Source: Candidatus Iainarchaeum sp. (GTDB taxonomy: Archaea > Iainarchaeota > Iainarchaeia > Iainarchaeales > JAGVWC01). From it: 46,994 nucleotides of DNA. The notes beneath the pieces were generated by a model. That model was not told where the DNA came from. It was given only the letters and a program-made list of their open reading frames with translations, and made no database searches. A program made the translations under genes and the position numbers. The stretch is from positions 1 through 46,994 of the forward strand of contig JAGVWC010000014.1 of assembly GCA_018304465.1 (NCBI GenBank). Direction: 5' to 3'. Positions 16,280 to 26,400 of the stretch are shown here, one piece after another (position 1 is the first letter of the stretch; each line of letters begins with the position of its first letter).

Positions 16280-19200
16280 TCGTGTATCTCCGCGTCTTCC
16301 ACTTTGGCAAAATCAGGCAAATCGTCCAATTGCACGTACTCAAGCACTTCTTCTTCATTCATGTAGTACTCCGCCATGATGTGGCCCACTTTGCCGATTT
16401 CATGAATGTTGTGTTTGACCATCCAGTCCAAAATACTCTGTTTTTTCTTCAAATCCTGGGTGATTTCCTGCGGTGACAACCCCGTGTGCAATCCGAGTTC
16501 GTCGTTTAACCGGATGCTATCCGCGTTTTTCTCGATCGTATCGGTCGACGGACGCCAACGATACAACGTATTCGCTTTGAGTATGTCTTCGGTTCCGTGT
16601 TTTTCCGGAATGAATTCCGCGATCTGCAGCACGCGTCGGACTCCGAGACGACGGTTTCGGAACTGAACAATATTCAAATGAACCGCGTCCATCATTGTGG
16701 TCGGAATATTGATCGGCGGATTGGTCATCCGGCGAATGGTTTCTTCCGCGGTATTCGCGTGAAACGTGGTGTACACCGAGTGACCGGTATGCATTCCTTC
16801 AAACATGACTTCGGCTTCGGCTTGTCGACGGGTTTCACCGACAATCAAACGGTCCGGGCGCATTCGAAGCGAGTTTACGAGCAAGTCCAGCATCGTGATT
16901 CCGCCTTTTCCTTCCGGATTCGGTTCGCGCGTGGTCATGGGCACCCAATGCAAGAATTCGGGCAACTGGAGCTCGCGGGTGTCTTCAATCGTTAAAATGC
17001 GATGATTGGGTTGAATAAACGGAACCAATACGTTCATTAAGCTGGTGTTGTGAGCAACTAAGTTGTTTGCAACAAAAGTATGGTGCGTATCTACCGTCAA
17101 GTCATAGACCCATGGTTCGCTTGGCTTGAATGTTTCGATCCGAACAATTTTATCCCACAGTACTTCACTTTCTGCTAAATTCTTTAACCAATCGATTTTT
17201 TGTTTTACGTAAATGCTCGTAGCGTCATTTAGGATAAAATCAATTCTAGAAACTTTTTCTGATTTCTTTAATTGAATGGGAACCTGAAGTTTTTTTGAAA
17301 GGGCCATTGCTTGGACAGAAGTACTTGTTCGTTGCTCGGCTTGAATGATTTTCTTAATCTCGAATACCTCTTCGTGAAGGTTTTCAAGTATTTTGCATTG
17401 ATTCTTTTGCCATTCTCGAATAAACGGCATCAGTATTTGTGTAATCTTTTCAGGGGCTTTCTCCTGGACATATTTGTATAAAGTTCTTTCTGCCAACGGA
17501 ACTTCGTTAGCAACTTTGCGAATATCTAGCCCCATTTCATGTGCAGTTTGTAGATCATTAATTGGTTCGCGCATTCTTGAATAATACGAATCAAATTCTC
17601 CCACTGTACTTTGAGCAAGCTTAAGCACAAGCTCTGGAGTTGGTATAGTACGGTTCGTTTCCCACATCCAAAGCGAGTTTGGATTAATATCGGCTCTACG
17701 AGCCAATTTCTTTTTTTCTAATCCCATTTTATGGTAAACATTTTGAACCGCATGGATCAGTTTTCGATTTTTCAATTCTAACTTTTTTGTTTCGTCCCAT
17801 AGCTGTTTATCTTTACAGAGCTCATCATATCTCCGTTCGAGAGAAGTTGCTACGTCTTTTAGTGAACCCCGTGTAGGCGCTCGTACTTCGGCTAAATATC
17901 GAGCAACCGCTTCACGCGAAATCTTTGATCTCATCTCCTTTGTGTGGACACGCAGTTTCTTTTTGAGTTCTCGGACGATCGGAGAAATATGCGGGACAAA
18001 GTCTAGGTTTGGGGAGAATGTTTTCTTCTGTGCCCGAAGAATCAGGTCGTTTTTACTTGGTCGCAAAAAGCCGATTTCGGATCCAAATTTCTGCAAATTT
18101 GACCCTGTAATAAAGAGCCGATTTTTGTTTTTGTATTTCTTTATTCTGTGGATTATTCCAAATCTGTGCAAGGCAGTGGATAAGTCCTCGACTACCGCTT
18201 CGCTTGCGCTTCCAAATTCGAGCTCTCCTTTTTTAATTTCTACCGAAGCTTCGCTTTCAAACAGCCCTCTGATGCATTCTTTTAGAATCTGAATATCTCC
18301 ATATAAAATCGTTTTTGGAATGGAAATTACGTTCGATTTTTTTCCACTGGAAATCCCTATCGATTGTACTAATAATTCGCCAACTACTTTGGAATTGAAC
18401 TCAATATATGGGCAGCGATTTTTTGGCGTATATAACCTTCCGTCAATTCCAAATAGCGTTTCTCCGCATTGTTTGAAATCTTCTCGTAAGCGCGAATCCA
18501 AGTTGAAAAATCGTACTGCATGATGATTTTTTGTAATGTGCCCGTCTCCTAGCACGTATCCAATAAAGCGAGCCAATTCGCAAGACATTTTTGAAGGAAG
18601 CTTCACCCACTTATTTGAGTTAAAGTACGGACGGTACAACTTTTTTCCGTTCATGCTCTGCGTTTCTAAGTGCTTAAGAAAAGGTATTTTTATGAGTTCA
18701 GGTTCTGAAGGCGTAATGTTTAACTTTCGGGGCGCAGGTATAAATTCCCCCCCAACTAACTCGCCTGCTTTTTTTTTCTCGAGTTCTCCGTTTAATATAA
18801 AAAATGGATGTTCGGGGGTTACTTCGATTTGTTTACCTGTTTGTGTGGTGATACGGACCATTTTTTCCGGGGCCGTTCTTTTCCAAACCCGAGAAATGGG
18901 TTTTTTCTCCATTTTGGCGGTGCGTGGATTAAATGCCCAGGTCTCTAAATTAGTTGAAGCCGAATAAAATCCATCTTCTGTACGAGTTACATCTCCTTTC
19001 GCAAGCTCCTCTTCTACGATCTCTTTAATTGGCCGTGCTTGATTGGAAAGCAATACTTTTGAGTTTCCAGAAACGCATTTTCCGGACGCCGTTCCTCCTG
19101 AAATAATGATGTTTAATTCGTACTGCATGGCCAGCCACATCAACGCCATGATTTCCGAGTTGACGGTGCGCGTCTTGATGAAATCCGTGACGGTCCACGG

Positions 19201-20010
19201 ATCGCGGCGAAAACGACGAATCGTCAAGGTGTTTCCGGCGCTTGAAATCGGAAACAACGTGGAGTTGGCACGGTCACCCGTAATCAAGTGCGCGTCAAGC
19301 AAAGGATTCAAAATCGTGATTTGTTTTCCCACGCGTCGCGCGATAATCGAAGCGAAGTTCTGGATTTCTTCTTCGCTTGAAAGCAACACATTGGTTTTAA
19401 GCCAACCGTATTTCTTGGAATACACCCACACGGGTTCTTTGGCCGAATTCACGACGATTTCTTCAAGGTTTCCGTCCGCAAGCAAAAACTCGATTTTTCC
19501 AAGTCCGAGCATTTCGTGAATCAAGTCGCCGATGAGCACGCGTTTGGTGTTTTCGTCGATTTTGGGGTTTTCGGTTTTGAGAATGCGTTCCGCGTTCACC
19601 CGGAATTTTTCCTTTAACGACACCACGAATTTCGGATCCAAGAGCTTGTCGGTTTTAAAACTCGCTTCGGAAATAATGTTTCGCTTTAGATTTGCAAGCA
19701 ACGCTTTCGTTCCTTCGCCGTACTCCGGAAAATTCAGGTAATAATGCAGAACGAAATCCTCGGGTTTTTGAAGAATGCTGACGTCAAGCTTGACATTGTC
19801 CGATTCGATCGGATACGTATCAATGCTGAGCGCTTGCCGCGAAGAAACCACGCGCGTGAAACCGGACTGGGTTTTGCGCGAAACCGCGATCAATTGCTGC
19901 GCGGTGACAACGTCAATTCCCAAATCGATCAAGGTTCGGATGATCTTGTCGTCCGCTTCGCCGTTTTTCAGCATTTCCGTGATGATTTTCGTGATTTCAG
20001 ATTGGTTCAT
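16276..20010 (-). CDS. tadA: Type IV pilus motor ATPase (GspE/TadA/ArlI-type) interrupted by an intein
   Basis: A 1244-residue precursor: 311 residues of N-extein, a 677-residue intein and 256 residues of C-extein, giving a mature 567-residue secretion ATPase. The N-extein has the helical N-domain, then LADGNLEEIVVNS (about 179-191) and the run-in LTIRRFRRDPWT, ending in the first part of Walker A, GGTASGK (305-311). The C-extein resumes with T-S, completing GK-TS. It carries the Asp box ILTIEDTRELQL, the Walker B region RLIVGETRRQAE and the His box GHSVYTTFHANT. Without splicing the P-loop is destroyed, so pilus assembly depends on splicing. The ATG overlaps the upstream gene's stop (ATGA, 20007-20010). 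Confidence 0.93.
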   Translation of the reverse strand: MNQSEITKIITEMLKNGEADDKIIRTLIDLGIDVVTAQQLIAVSRKTQSGFTRVVSSRQALSIDTYPIESDNVKLDVSILQKPEDFVLHYYLNFPEYGEGTKALLANLKRNIISEASFKTDKLLDPKFVVSLKEKFRVNAERILKTENPKIDENTKRVLIGDLIHEMLGLGKIEFLLADGNLEEIVVNSAKEPVWVYSKKYGWLKTNVLLSSEEEIQNFASIIARRVGKQITILNPLLDAHLITGDRANSTLFPISSAGNTLTIRRFRRDPWTVTDFIKTRTVNSEIMALMWLAMQYELNIIISGGTASGKCVSGNSKVLLSNQARPIKEIVEEELAKGDVTRTEDGFYSASTNLETWAFNPRTAKMEKKPISRVWKRTAPEKMVRITTQTGKQIEVTPEHPFFILNGELEKKKAGELVGGEFIPAPRKLNITPSEPELIKIPFLKHLETQSMNGKKLYRPYFNSNKWVKLPSKMSCELARFIGYVLGDGHITKNHHAVRFFNLDSRLREDFKQCGETLFGIDGRLYTPKNRCPYIEFNSKVVGELLVQSIGISSGKKSNVISIPKTILYGDIQILKECIRGLFESEASVEIKKGELEFGSASEAVVEDLSTALHRFGIIHRIKKYKNKNRLFITGSNLQKFGSEIGFLRPSKNDLILRAQKKTFSPNLDFVPHISPIVRELKKKLRVHTKEMRSKISREAVARYLAEVRAPTRGSLKDVATSLERRYDELCKDKQLWDETKKLELKNRKLIHAVQNVYHKMGLEKKKLARRADINPNSLWMWETNRTIPTPELVLKLAQSTVGEFDSYYSRMREPINDLQTAHEMGLDIRKVANEVPLAERTLYKYVQEKAPEKITQILMPFIREWQKNQCKILENLHEEVFEIKKIIQAEQRTSTSVQAMALSKKLQVPIQLKKSEKVSRIDFILNDATSIYVKQKIDWLKNLAESEVLWDKIVRIETFKPSEPWVYDLTVDTHHTFVANNLVAHNTSLMNVLVPFIQPNHRILTIEDTRELQLPEFLHWVPMTTREPNPEGKGGITMLDLLVNSLRMRPDRLIVGETRRQAEAEVMFEGMHTGHSVYTTFHANTAEETIRRMTNPPINIPTTMMDAVHLNIVQFRNRRLGVRRVLQIAEFIPEKHGTEDILKANTLYRWRPSTDTIEKNADSIRLNDELGLHTGLSPQEITQDLKKKQSILDWMVKHNIHEIGKVGHIMAEYYMNEEEVLEYVQLDDLPDFAKVEDAEIHE
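17047..19077 (-). mobile_element. 677-residue intein with LAGLIDADG endonuclease and HTH domains, in Walker A
   Basis: Splicing blocks are complete. Block A is CVSGNSKVLL with nucleophile Cys1, block B is TPEHPFFIL (87-95), block F is VYDLTVDTHHTFVA (657-670), and block G is NNLVAHN ending in His676-Asn677 followed by extein Thr+1. A DOD homing endonuclease sits between them, with LARFIGYVLGDG (168-179) and CIRGLFESEASV (268-279). Both motifs keep an acidic residue (D, E), so cleavage may be retained. A further 250-residue stretch contains an XRE-like helix-turn-helix (about 450-488) and a second HTH-like segment (about 514-541), unusual extra DNA-binding parts. The DNA is visibly AT-richer than the flanking extein, consistent with horizontal entry. 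Confidence 0.93.
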
Positions 20011-22262
20011 CGATCCGCCTCTTTTTTGCGCCGTGCGCCGATCGCGTCAACGACCATGGTTTGTCCGAACGCGGGATACTTGATTTCAACGAGCCCTTCT
20101 TTTTCGAGCACGATCAGGATTTCTTTCATGTGTTTCTTGTCCACTTGCGCGAGCTTGGATAATTCGTCCATTGAAATTTTTCCTTTTTTTCGCACTTCAT
20201 CCAAGATCTTGTCGTAATCTGTAATTAATTCTTTGTTTTCCAATTCGGTTTGTTTGAGATGCAACGGCTCTTTTTTCCGGTTATCGGCAAAATCCTTCAT
20301 TTCTTCCGGAACAAACCGGATGGTTTCGGTTTTTGGAATCTGATTCTCGATCAAACGAACCAACGCCACGAAGCTTTCCACGACGCGGTTCGAGTCGATC
20401 TGTTCGATCTGTCTTTTCAACGCGTCTTTTTCGATCACATGGGCTTCGAGCAGCTTTTGCATGTTGTCGCTTAATTTTCTCAATTGTTCGTCGTCGACTT
20501 TTCCCTTGAGTTTTTCTTCCATGGCTCTCTTGATCCGGTCGATTTCCAGTCGTTCGCGTTCCTGGCCGCGCGACGCCATGAAATTCGCTTGTTCGAATTC
20601 CTGTTCGAGGTTTCGATCCGAAAAATCCGGTTTTGGAACCGTCATGGGTCCGCGGGACGGCGTAGTCGAAGTACTCGGAATCGACGGATTTTGCGGTAAC
20701 ACCGCGTCCAGTTTGATCTGCTGGTTTCCGGGCAATCGCACCGGCGGCAGCGGAATGCTTTGGGAAACAATATCCGGATTGTACGGTACTTTTTTTTCAA
20801 CCACGATGCGGGCGCCGGTTCCCGGGGTCACCAAAGGCGCCGAAGTCGAGGAATTGCTTGAACCGCTGTCGCTTCCACTGACCGGTGGACCCGACACGAT
20901 TTGAGACCCTGAAATCACCGGTCCGCTGCCGCCCGCAAAAACCGGGACGCTTGGACTTGCACTGGAAATGGGGGTTCCCGGAACAGCCGACGAAACAATG
21001 GGCGGCGTTCCCGGAACAGACGAACTTGCAATCGTGGGAAAAGCCCCTAACGTAACCGGAGAACCGCTGCCCGAAACAGGCGATGCCGTTCCAGTCGTTT
21101 GCGACGAAATCGATCCGATCGGAACCGGAACAATAATCGGTTGCGACGTGGTTTTCGGACGCGCGCTTGGGTTTCGCATCGAAAACACATTAATCGGCGG
21201 AATTTTCGAAGACGATTCGTCCTTGGATCCGGTTTGTTCTTTGGATCCGTCCGAGCCTAAACCCGTTTTCGAATCGCCGGAATCCGCGTGAAAACCAGGT
21301 CTGGTTCCACCATACGAACCGCCGTCAGACCGCGAAAAACCGGCGTGTCCCGCTGAAAATCCGGAAGAAGAAACATTCGAAGCCGAACCGCGTTGGGGTT
21401 CTTTTTCGGGAGACGGCGGATTGTTAATCTGGTTTTGCAGGACTTTTTTCCGCTCTTCCAATTGGTGTACTCGCAATCGTAATTCGGACGCGCGTTTCAT
21501 GAATTCTTCCTGTGAAATCAGGTGTTTGAAATAATCCCGTTCGAGCGATTTTAAGGAACCGCGGGCCACTTCCATTTCGTCTTCAACTTCTTTTAACGAT
21601 TGCCCTGCCTGTTTGACAAACGATACTCCCGGAGGAAATTGACCCGGTGGAACATGCGGTCCGACCGACACGTTCGCGCCTTTCGGAACATGAATCGTCG
21701 CGCCTTCTTTCACGCCGCGTTTGATCACGGTCGTGATCTGGATCGGCGGAGAACGGGACGTCATCCGAACTTTTCGTTCGATTCCTTTTTTTCCTTTTTT
21801 CTTCATCGCTTCCTTGGCGCCGATCATCATGGATTCCATGAGTTTTTTCCGAAGCGTTTTTTTTCGGCGTTTCTTTTTTCGGACGGTTAAGCCCATTTTT
21901 GGGGACACCGACTGCGTTTTTTCCTTGGCTTGTTTTACGCCCATTTCCAGCTTCGAACCGCGGCTTTCAACCGGGGGTTCGAACGAAGATGCAACGGAAG
22001 GCTTGAATTCATACGCCGGTTTTAACCGGGATTCTACCTGCTCGAAGTCCGTTTTGGAGGGTGCCACCGGAGTGAAATCGGAGGGTTCTTTTTGAGGAGC
22101 GCGGCTAAACGTCGAAGAAGAACGGGCCGGTGGCTCGGGCATGGCTGGAATATGCATTCGCTGCATCGGCGGTGCCTGGGTTTTTGGAACTTTGGTGATT
22201 CCTAAAAACCTTAGCACGGCGTGAACAACGCGTTCCATGACCTTTTGTTTTTGTTCGGCCAT
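20007..22262 (-). CDS. Low-complexity protein with C-terminal winged helix, first gene of the pilus motor operon
   Basis: A 751-residue cytoplasmic protein, no signal peptide or membrane segment. The N-terminal 120 residues are Pro-rich. A very basic block follows (KKKRRKKTLRKK, about 129-140), then a short globular segment (about 185-215, VKEGATIHVPKGANV), a coiled coil (SLKEVEDEMEVARGSLKSLE), a Ser/Gly/Pro-rich disordered region of some 250 residues, another coiled coil (LEIDRIKRAMEEKLKG...), and a C-terminal winged helix (KGKISMDELSKLAQVDKKHM, with VLEKEGLVEI). It overlaps the ATPase start by ATGA, so stoichiometric production with the motor is likely. It could be a regulator or an ATPase-associated scaffold. 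No known family is recognised. Confidence 0.75.
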   Translation of the reverse strand: MAEQKQKVMERVVHAVLRFLGITKVPKTQAPPMQRMHIPAMPEPPARSSSTFSRAPQKEPSDFTPVAPSKTDFEQVESRLKPAYEFKPSVASSFEPPVESRGSKLEMGVKQAKEKTQSVSPKMGLTVRKKKRRKKTLRKKLMESMMIGAKEAMKKKGKKGIERKVRMTSRSPPIQITTVIKRGVKEGATIHVPKGANVSVGPHVPPGQFPPGVSFVKQAGQSLKEVEDEMEVARGSLKSLERDYFKHLISQEEFMKRASELRLRVHQLEERKKVLQNQINNPPSPEKEPQRGSASNVSSSGFSAGHAGFSRSDGGSYGGTRPGFHADSGDSKTGLGSDGSKEQTGSKDESSSKIPPINVFSMRNPSARPKTTSQPIIVPVPIGSISSQTTGTASPVSGSGSPVTLGAFPTIASSSVPGTPPIVSSAVPGTPISSASPSVPVFAGGSGPVISGSQIVSGPPVSGSDSGSSNSSTSAPLVTPGTGARIVVEKKVPYNPDIVSQSIPLPPVRLPGNQQIKLDAVLPQNPSIPSTSTTPSRGPMTVPKPDFSDRNLEQEFEQANFMASRGQERERLEIDRIKRAMEEKLKGKVDDEQLRKLSDNMQKLLEAHVIEKDALKRQIEQIDSNRVVESFVALVRLIENQIPKTETIRFVPEEMKDFADNRKKEPLHLKQTELENKELITDYDKILDEVRKKGKISMDELSKLAQVDKKHMKEILIVLEKEGLVEIKYPAFGQTMVVDAIGARRKKEADR

Positions 22263-22330
22263 TTAATCCCCGTGACCCAACAAAGTACAGTGACAGAAAA
22301 CTCTTTCGTTGGGCATAACTAATACTTTTT

Positions 22331-22343
22331 CTATATATTTAAG
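22331..22343 (-). promoter_or_regulatory. TATA-rich promoter of the pilus motor operon
   Basis: CTTAAATATATAG on the minus strand, about 75 nt before ATG 22262, giving a predicted leader of roughly 49 nt with GGGGAT just upstream of the ATG. The 126-nt gap 22263-22388 separates the motor operon from the pilin-like operon and holds nothing else that I can identify. Confidence 0.5.
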
Positions 22344-22388
22344 GGTGCGGGTGACCCATCCAAACGATTTTTTTGTCCTCTGTTTCAG

Positions 22389-23462
22389 TTAGGAATATCG
22401 GGCAAAATCGAACCCGTCTTTGGTCACGTTCAAATCCACGCCCCAGAGAAAAAAATCCCGTATGCTTTTGCGGAACGAAAACGTGTTGGTAATCGTCACG
22501 GCCCCCGGGTTTGAACCCGCCAGCGAAGCGGTCCGAACAATGGACACGGTTTTGCATTCCTCGGCACCGGCGCATTCGCCCAGCCAGAGGTCCACCGTTT
22601 GGGATTGCCAACCGGTGACAGCCAAGAACTGAATCGTAATTTGGTTGGTCGTTGCATTATATGGATTAAAATGTCCGGAAGCGACTGGTCTCAGCGGAAT
22701 ATCAGGGGACTCTACGAAAACCTCGACATAAGGCCGTACATCCGCCGGGTTATACGGATCATGTTTACAGAACAGGCCGTAGGAGATCAAATCCCCTATG
22801 CAATAGGTATCCCCGAGATATCCGTTGCTTGGAAACGAAGAAATGACCGTCACGGCGTTCAAGTCCCGCCAGCTCGATGAAAACGACGTGTCGCGGACAT
22901 TGAAATCCTGGGCGCATCCGTCCGCTACCGAACCGGGCTTGATCGAAAACTCGGTCACATCCGCGGGAAGCGCGTTGTTCCCGTCGTTGACCTTGAAGAG
23001 AATGCACTGAGGAATCAGCACGTACTTGATTTCAGGGTAGCCGCCGACCCGCCATGCGTCCGAAATATGCGACCGATCGATGTTCAAGTCAATGTGAACG
23101 CCTTTTTCCGCCACGGTCTGGCTTTTGAGAAAAACGGTGTACGAATTCAGAAAATCATAAAAACCCGATAAACGCCGGGAATTAATCGGGATCGTGTTTC
23201 GAACCGTTACGAAATTATCCGCGAGATTGTAATCGAACGGCAATCCCCGCGATTGCACGCGCCGCTCTTTTCCCGATTTGGAAAGCGAAATCACGTCAAA
23301 ATATATCTGTTCGAACGGTCCGTTGATCGATTCCAACGCCATGTCGTCAATGCTCACGTTTTGCCGGATTCCCTGGTTTTCAAAATTCTTTTGAAAAATC
23401 ACGATGACGCTTACGACCACCAAAAAAACCATGAGCGTAAGAAAAACTCCCTTGCTATTCAT
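22389..23462 (-). CDS. Pilin-like secreted protein, last gene of the minor-pilin operon
   Basis: A 357-residue protein with a short prepilin-like start (MNSKG then VFLTLMVFLVVVSVIVIF), a single membrane or assembly helix, and a large external beta-rich domain with several Cys (CILFKV, GCAQDF, YCIGDL, FCKHD, ECAGAEEC). The start lacks the +5 Glu of typical pilins, so it may be a pseudopilin or simply N-terminally anchored. It begins 6 nt after the vWA giant's stop, so it is part of the same operon. It is probably a partner of the giant at the pilus tip or cell surface, which is inferred from position. The family is not recognised. Confidence 0.7.
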   Translation of the reverse strand: MNSKGVFLTLMVFLVVVSVIVIFQKNFENQGIRQNVSIDDMALESINGPFEQIYFDVISLSKSGKERRVQSRGLPFDYNLADNFVTVRNTIPINSRRLSGFYDFLNSYTVFLKSQTVAEKGVHIDLNIDRSHISDAWRVGGYPEIKYVLIPQCILFKVNDGNNALPADVTEFSIKPGSVADGCAQDFNVRDTSFSSSWRDLNAVTVISSFPSNGYLGDTYCIGDLISYGLFCKHDPYNPADVRPYVEVFVESPDIPLRPVASGHFNPYNATTNQITIQFLAVTGWQSQTVDLWLGECAGAEECKTVSIVRTASLAGSNPGAVTITNTFSFRKSIRDFFLWGVDLNVTKDGFDFARYS

Positions 23463-23468
23463 GTCTCA

Positions 23469-26400
23469 TTACTCCCGCCACGTCCAATACTCGACCACGT
23501 AATACAGCGGCGTGGTCTTAAGCGTGCAGTCGATCGAGTCTTCGTTGTGCAACGCGCATTCATTGATGCCAGCCGCGGCCGGATTGATCTTGGTGTACCA
23601 CAGCCCTTGTTCGAACCCCGGAACCTGATAGGTGACGCTTGAACGCGAAAACTGGCCATTGCACGTCACGTTAACGGGACACAACTTGTACTGGTCTGTG
23701 CAGGTCCCGCATCGTTTGTTGGACGGCGCAAGATTATCCTTGTAAAAAATAATCGATAGTCCGAACGTGCAACTGTTGATGGGTGCGCCCGTTGTGCACG
23801 ATATGAACGGTTCCGGGTCAGTCACTTCGAAGACGATTGTATAATTGCCGTCGTTTGAAAGCTTCACGTTCAGATCCGCAAGACCTGTCGAGGGGTTTAC
23901 GTTTCCTTCGAGAAACTCGATTGCCAAATCATTCACCAAAATATCCACTTTGCTTTGAGCGCCTTCAGGCGGAAGACCCGCCGGCCAATAATCGGTCGTG
24001 GATTTGTCCGTGGTTTCAACGTACGCCGCCGCCGGAGGAAGCAAAAGCGAGCGGTCTTTGCAATATTCGCCGTTGCAATCCGCCGCGAAACGGAACTGGC
24101 CTTCCCACCACTCGGGATCCTGCTTGAAAATCTGGGCGTCCTGGAAAATTAATTGGCCGGATCCGTCTTGGTAGATCCCGTTGCAGAGACAACCGCTGGT
24201 CGTGTTATCCTTGCACAATGTTCCTGAAGCGGTTTTACACCAGTAATCCGAATACGTGACTCCTGGAACCGGCGGAATCACGATGTTCGCGGTTTTCGTG
24301 GATGCCTGCACCTGGAACGCGATTTGCTTGAACACCATTACCAACTGGTTGGCGTCGCTTGCAAAAAAATAATTGCCGTCCGTGATCCAGGCAATGAGCG
24401 TCAATTCCGATTCGTTTACATCGCGGCCGAAACCAATCGTGTAAATTTTGATGCCGTTGTTTTTGGCCAAAGTCGCGGACTGAAGCGTCGAATACGATCC
24501 CCGATTGGCCTGACCGTCGCTTAACAATACAATGAAGCGGTCCCCTGAGGTTTCACCGGACAGTGCGTCAATCGCGGTCTTTAACGCGTCGCCCGTCGCG
24601 GTTTCGCCGCTGGCCTGCAAGGTGTCGATTCCGGATTTCACCGCGTCCACGTTGCTGGTCAGCGGAACCGTCTGGGTTACGTCTGTTCCAAAATCGATGA
24701 GTCCCATTTTGTCCTCGGTTTTCCAGCGAACCTGATCAAGAAAAGATTTCGAGGCGAACTTGGCGTAATCAAGCCGTTCAAGAAAATAATTCACGTTATA
24801 GTCCACGCGGTTTTCCGCCCAACCCACAATCGAATAGTTTCCGCTCGGAATCGGAATCGACGTGTTTTCGTTGACCCACGGAGAAGGACTCATGTTCACG
24901 CTGAAACCGGCGACCGACCTGTTGTTTCGAGGCGGACGCGCATAGTAACCGTGCTGGCTGGTTGAAAACGGGTTCGTGTACCCAAGCACTCCGCCGGCAC
25001 AGATCGATCCCGCGTCACCCCCATAATTAATGTCTATTCGCAAACGCTTGAAATAATCGGTCGGCGAAACCACGAACGTGTCGGCGTTATCGATCTGCGT
25101 GGCAAACGATAGATCCGTCCAACCGGAAAAACCCGAGTTTCTGTTCGGACAATTGCTTCGCAGCGGTGAAATCACGGAATGAACCGCGCAGTTTCCGCCG
25201 CTGCACGTGCCTCCGGTAACCGCCGCGTTGTTTAGCAAGATCCGCAAAAATCCGCGTAATTGCGCGAGCGGAGCCGCACTGATTCTTTGGACATTCGCGG
25301 CGGAACGCATGTACACGTTGTACGTGCCCGTGGACGCGTAAGGCCCCGTGTACGTGGTTCGAAAAAACGGTGCCACACAGTTAGCGGCGTTGCAGTCCCG
25401 CATGTAATAATTGCTTCCGTTCGGATACTCGATCTTTACTTCCGGAAGACAATACGGATAACTCATTCCGTCTTTTAGCAAAACGTATGACGGAAAATAA
25501 AACGCGTCGTCGTAGGTTTTTTCATCCGTGATGGTGAACGATCCGAACGAATTCCAGTCGCCGCTGTACACGCATCGGCGCGCGGCCAAGGAAGCGCCGC
25601 TGTTGGCGGCGGACAAATATTTTTCGTAATAATAAGACGCACCGTAATTCATGGTCGCGTCGCTGTTGACCCACAACGTGTAGTCTCCGGTGGGCGCGTA
25701 GCTTCCCAAAGTGCGGGTTCTGTTCCACGTTTTTAGTTGGCACCAGGTGTTTCCGAGTTGGCACGACAAATTGATGTCGTTGCTTCCCGTTGGGCCCGTT
25801 ACGCGAAATTGCGGAGCGCACCCCGTTGTTTTGTTGTACGAGGTCTTGAAAACCAATCCATAAATGTTCGAGTCCGACACATTCACGGTCGTAACCGGAG
25901 TCCACGCCGACGTCGTGGTGCAAACACTGTTTTCAAAAATAACGCCCGAAACCGGAAACGAACCGAGATTAAAATCGCCTTTGGCTTCGGATTCGAATGC
26001 GGATCCGCCTGCCGTGATATCGAGCAAATTCTGGCTCACGACGCTTTTTCGCGCATACACGACCGGCGGATTTTTCACGTACGCGTTGTTGTCCGCGTTC
26101 CAGATTTCGATCGTGTGCGTTCCCAGGGTTTGGGCGTTGAAATCCGTTTTGAGTTGATAGGCCATGTCAGCGCTTGAATACTTGAAGTACTTATTATCGG
26201 GTTTTTTGATCCGCATGAACGGGGCTTTGTGCAGCACGCTTCCGCTGATCAAACTGCATGTTCCCGAAGCCCCGCCGCGATCGAAAACAATTTCGTATTG
26301 AGACGCGGCTCCCAGGGAATCGACTTCCGACTGGTCCACGGTAAAAGTTCCCGCGGTCGAAACATTGGTCAATTCCGGTGGAAACCCGCCCAAACGACTC

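Noticed and set aside
17047..19077. Transposon or prophage insertion in the ATPase gene
   Set aside because: The frame is continuous, with splicing blocks A, B, F and G and DOD motifs. No transposase or terminal repeats are present, so it is an intein.
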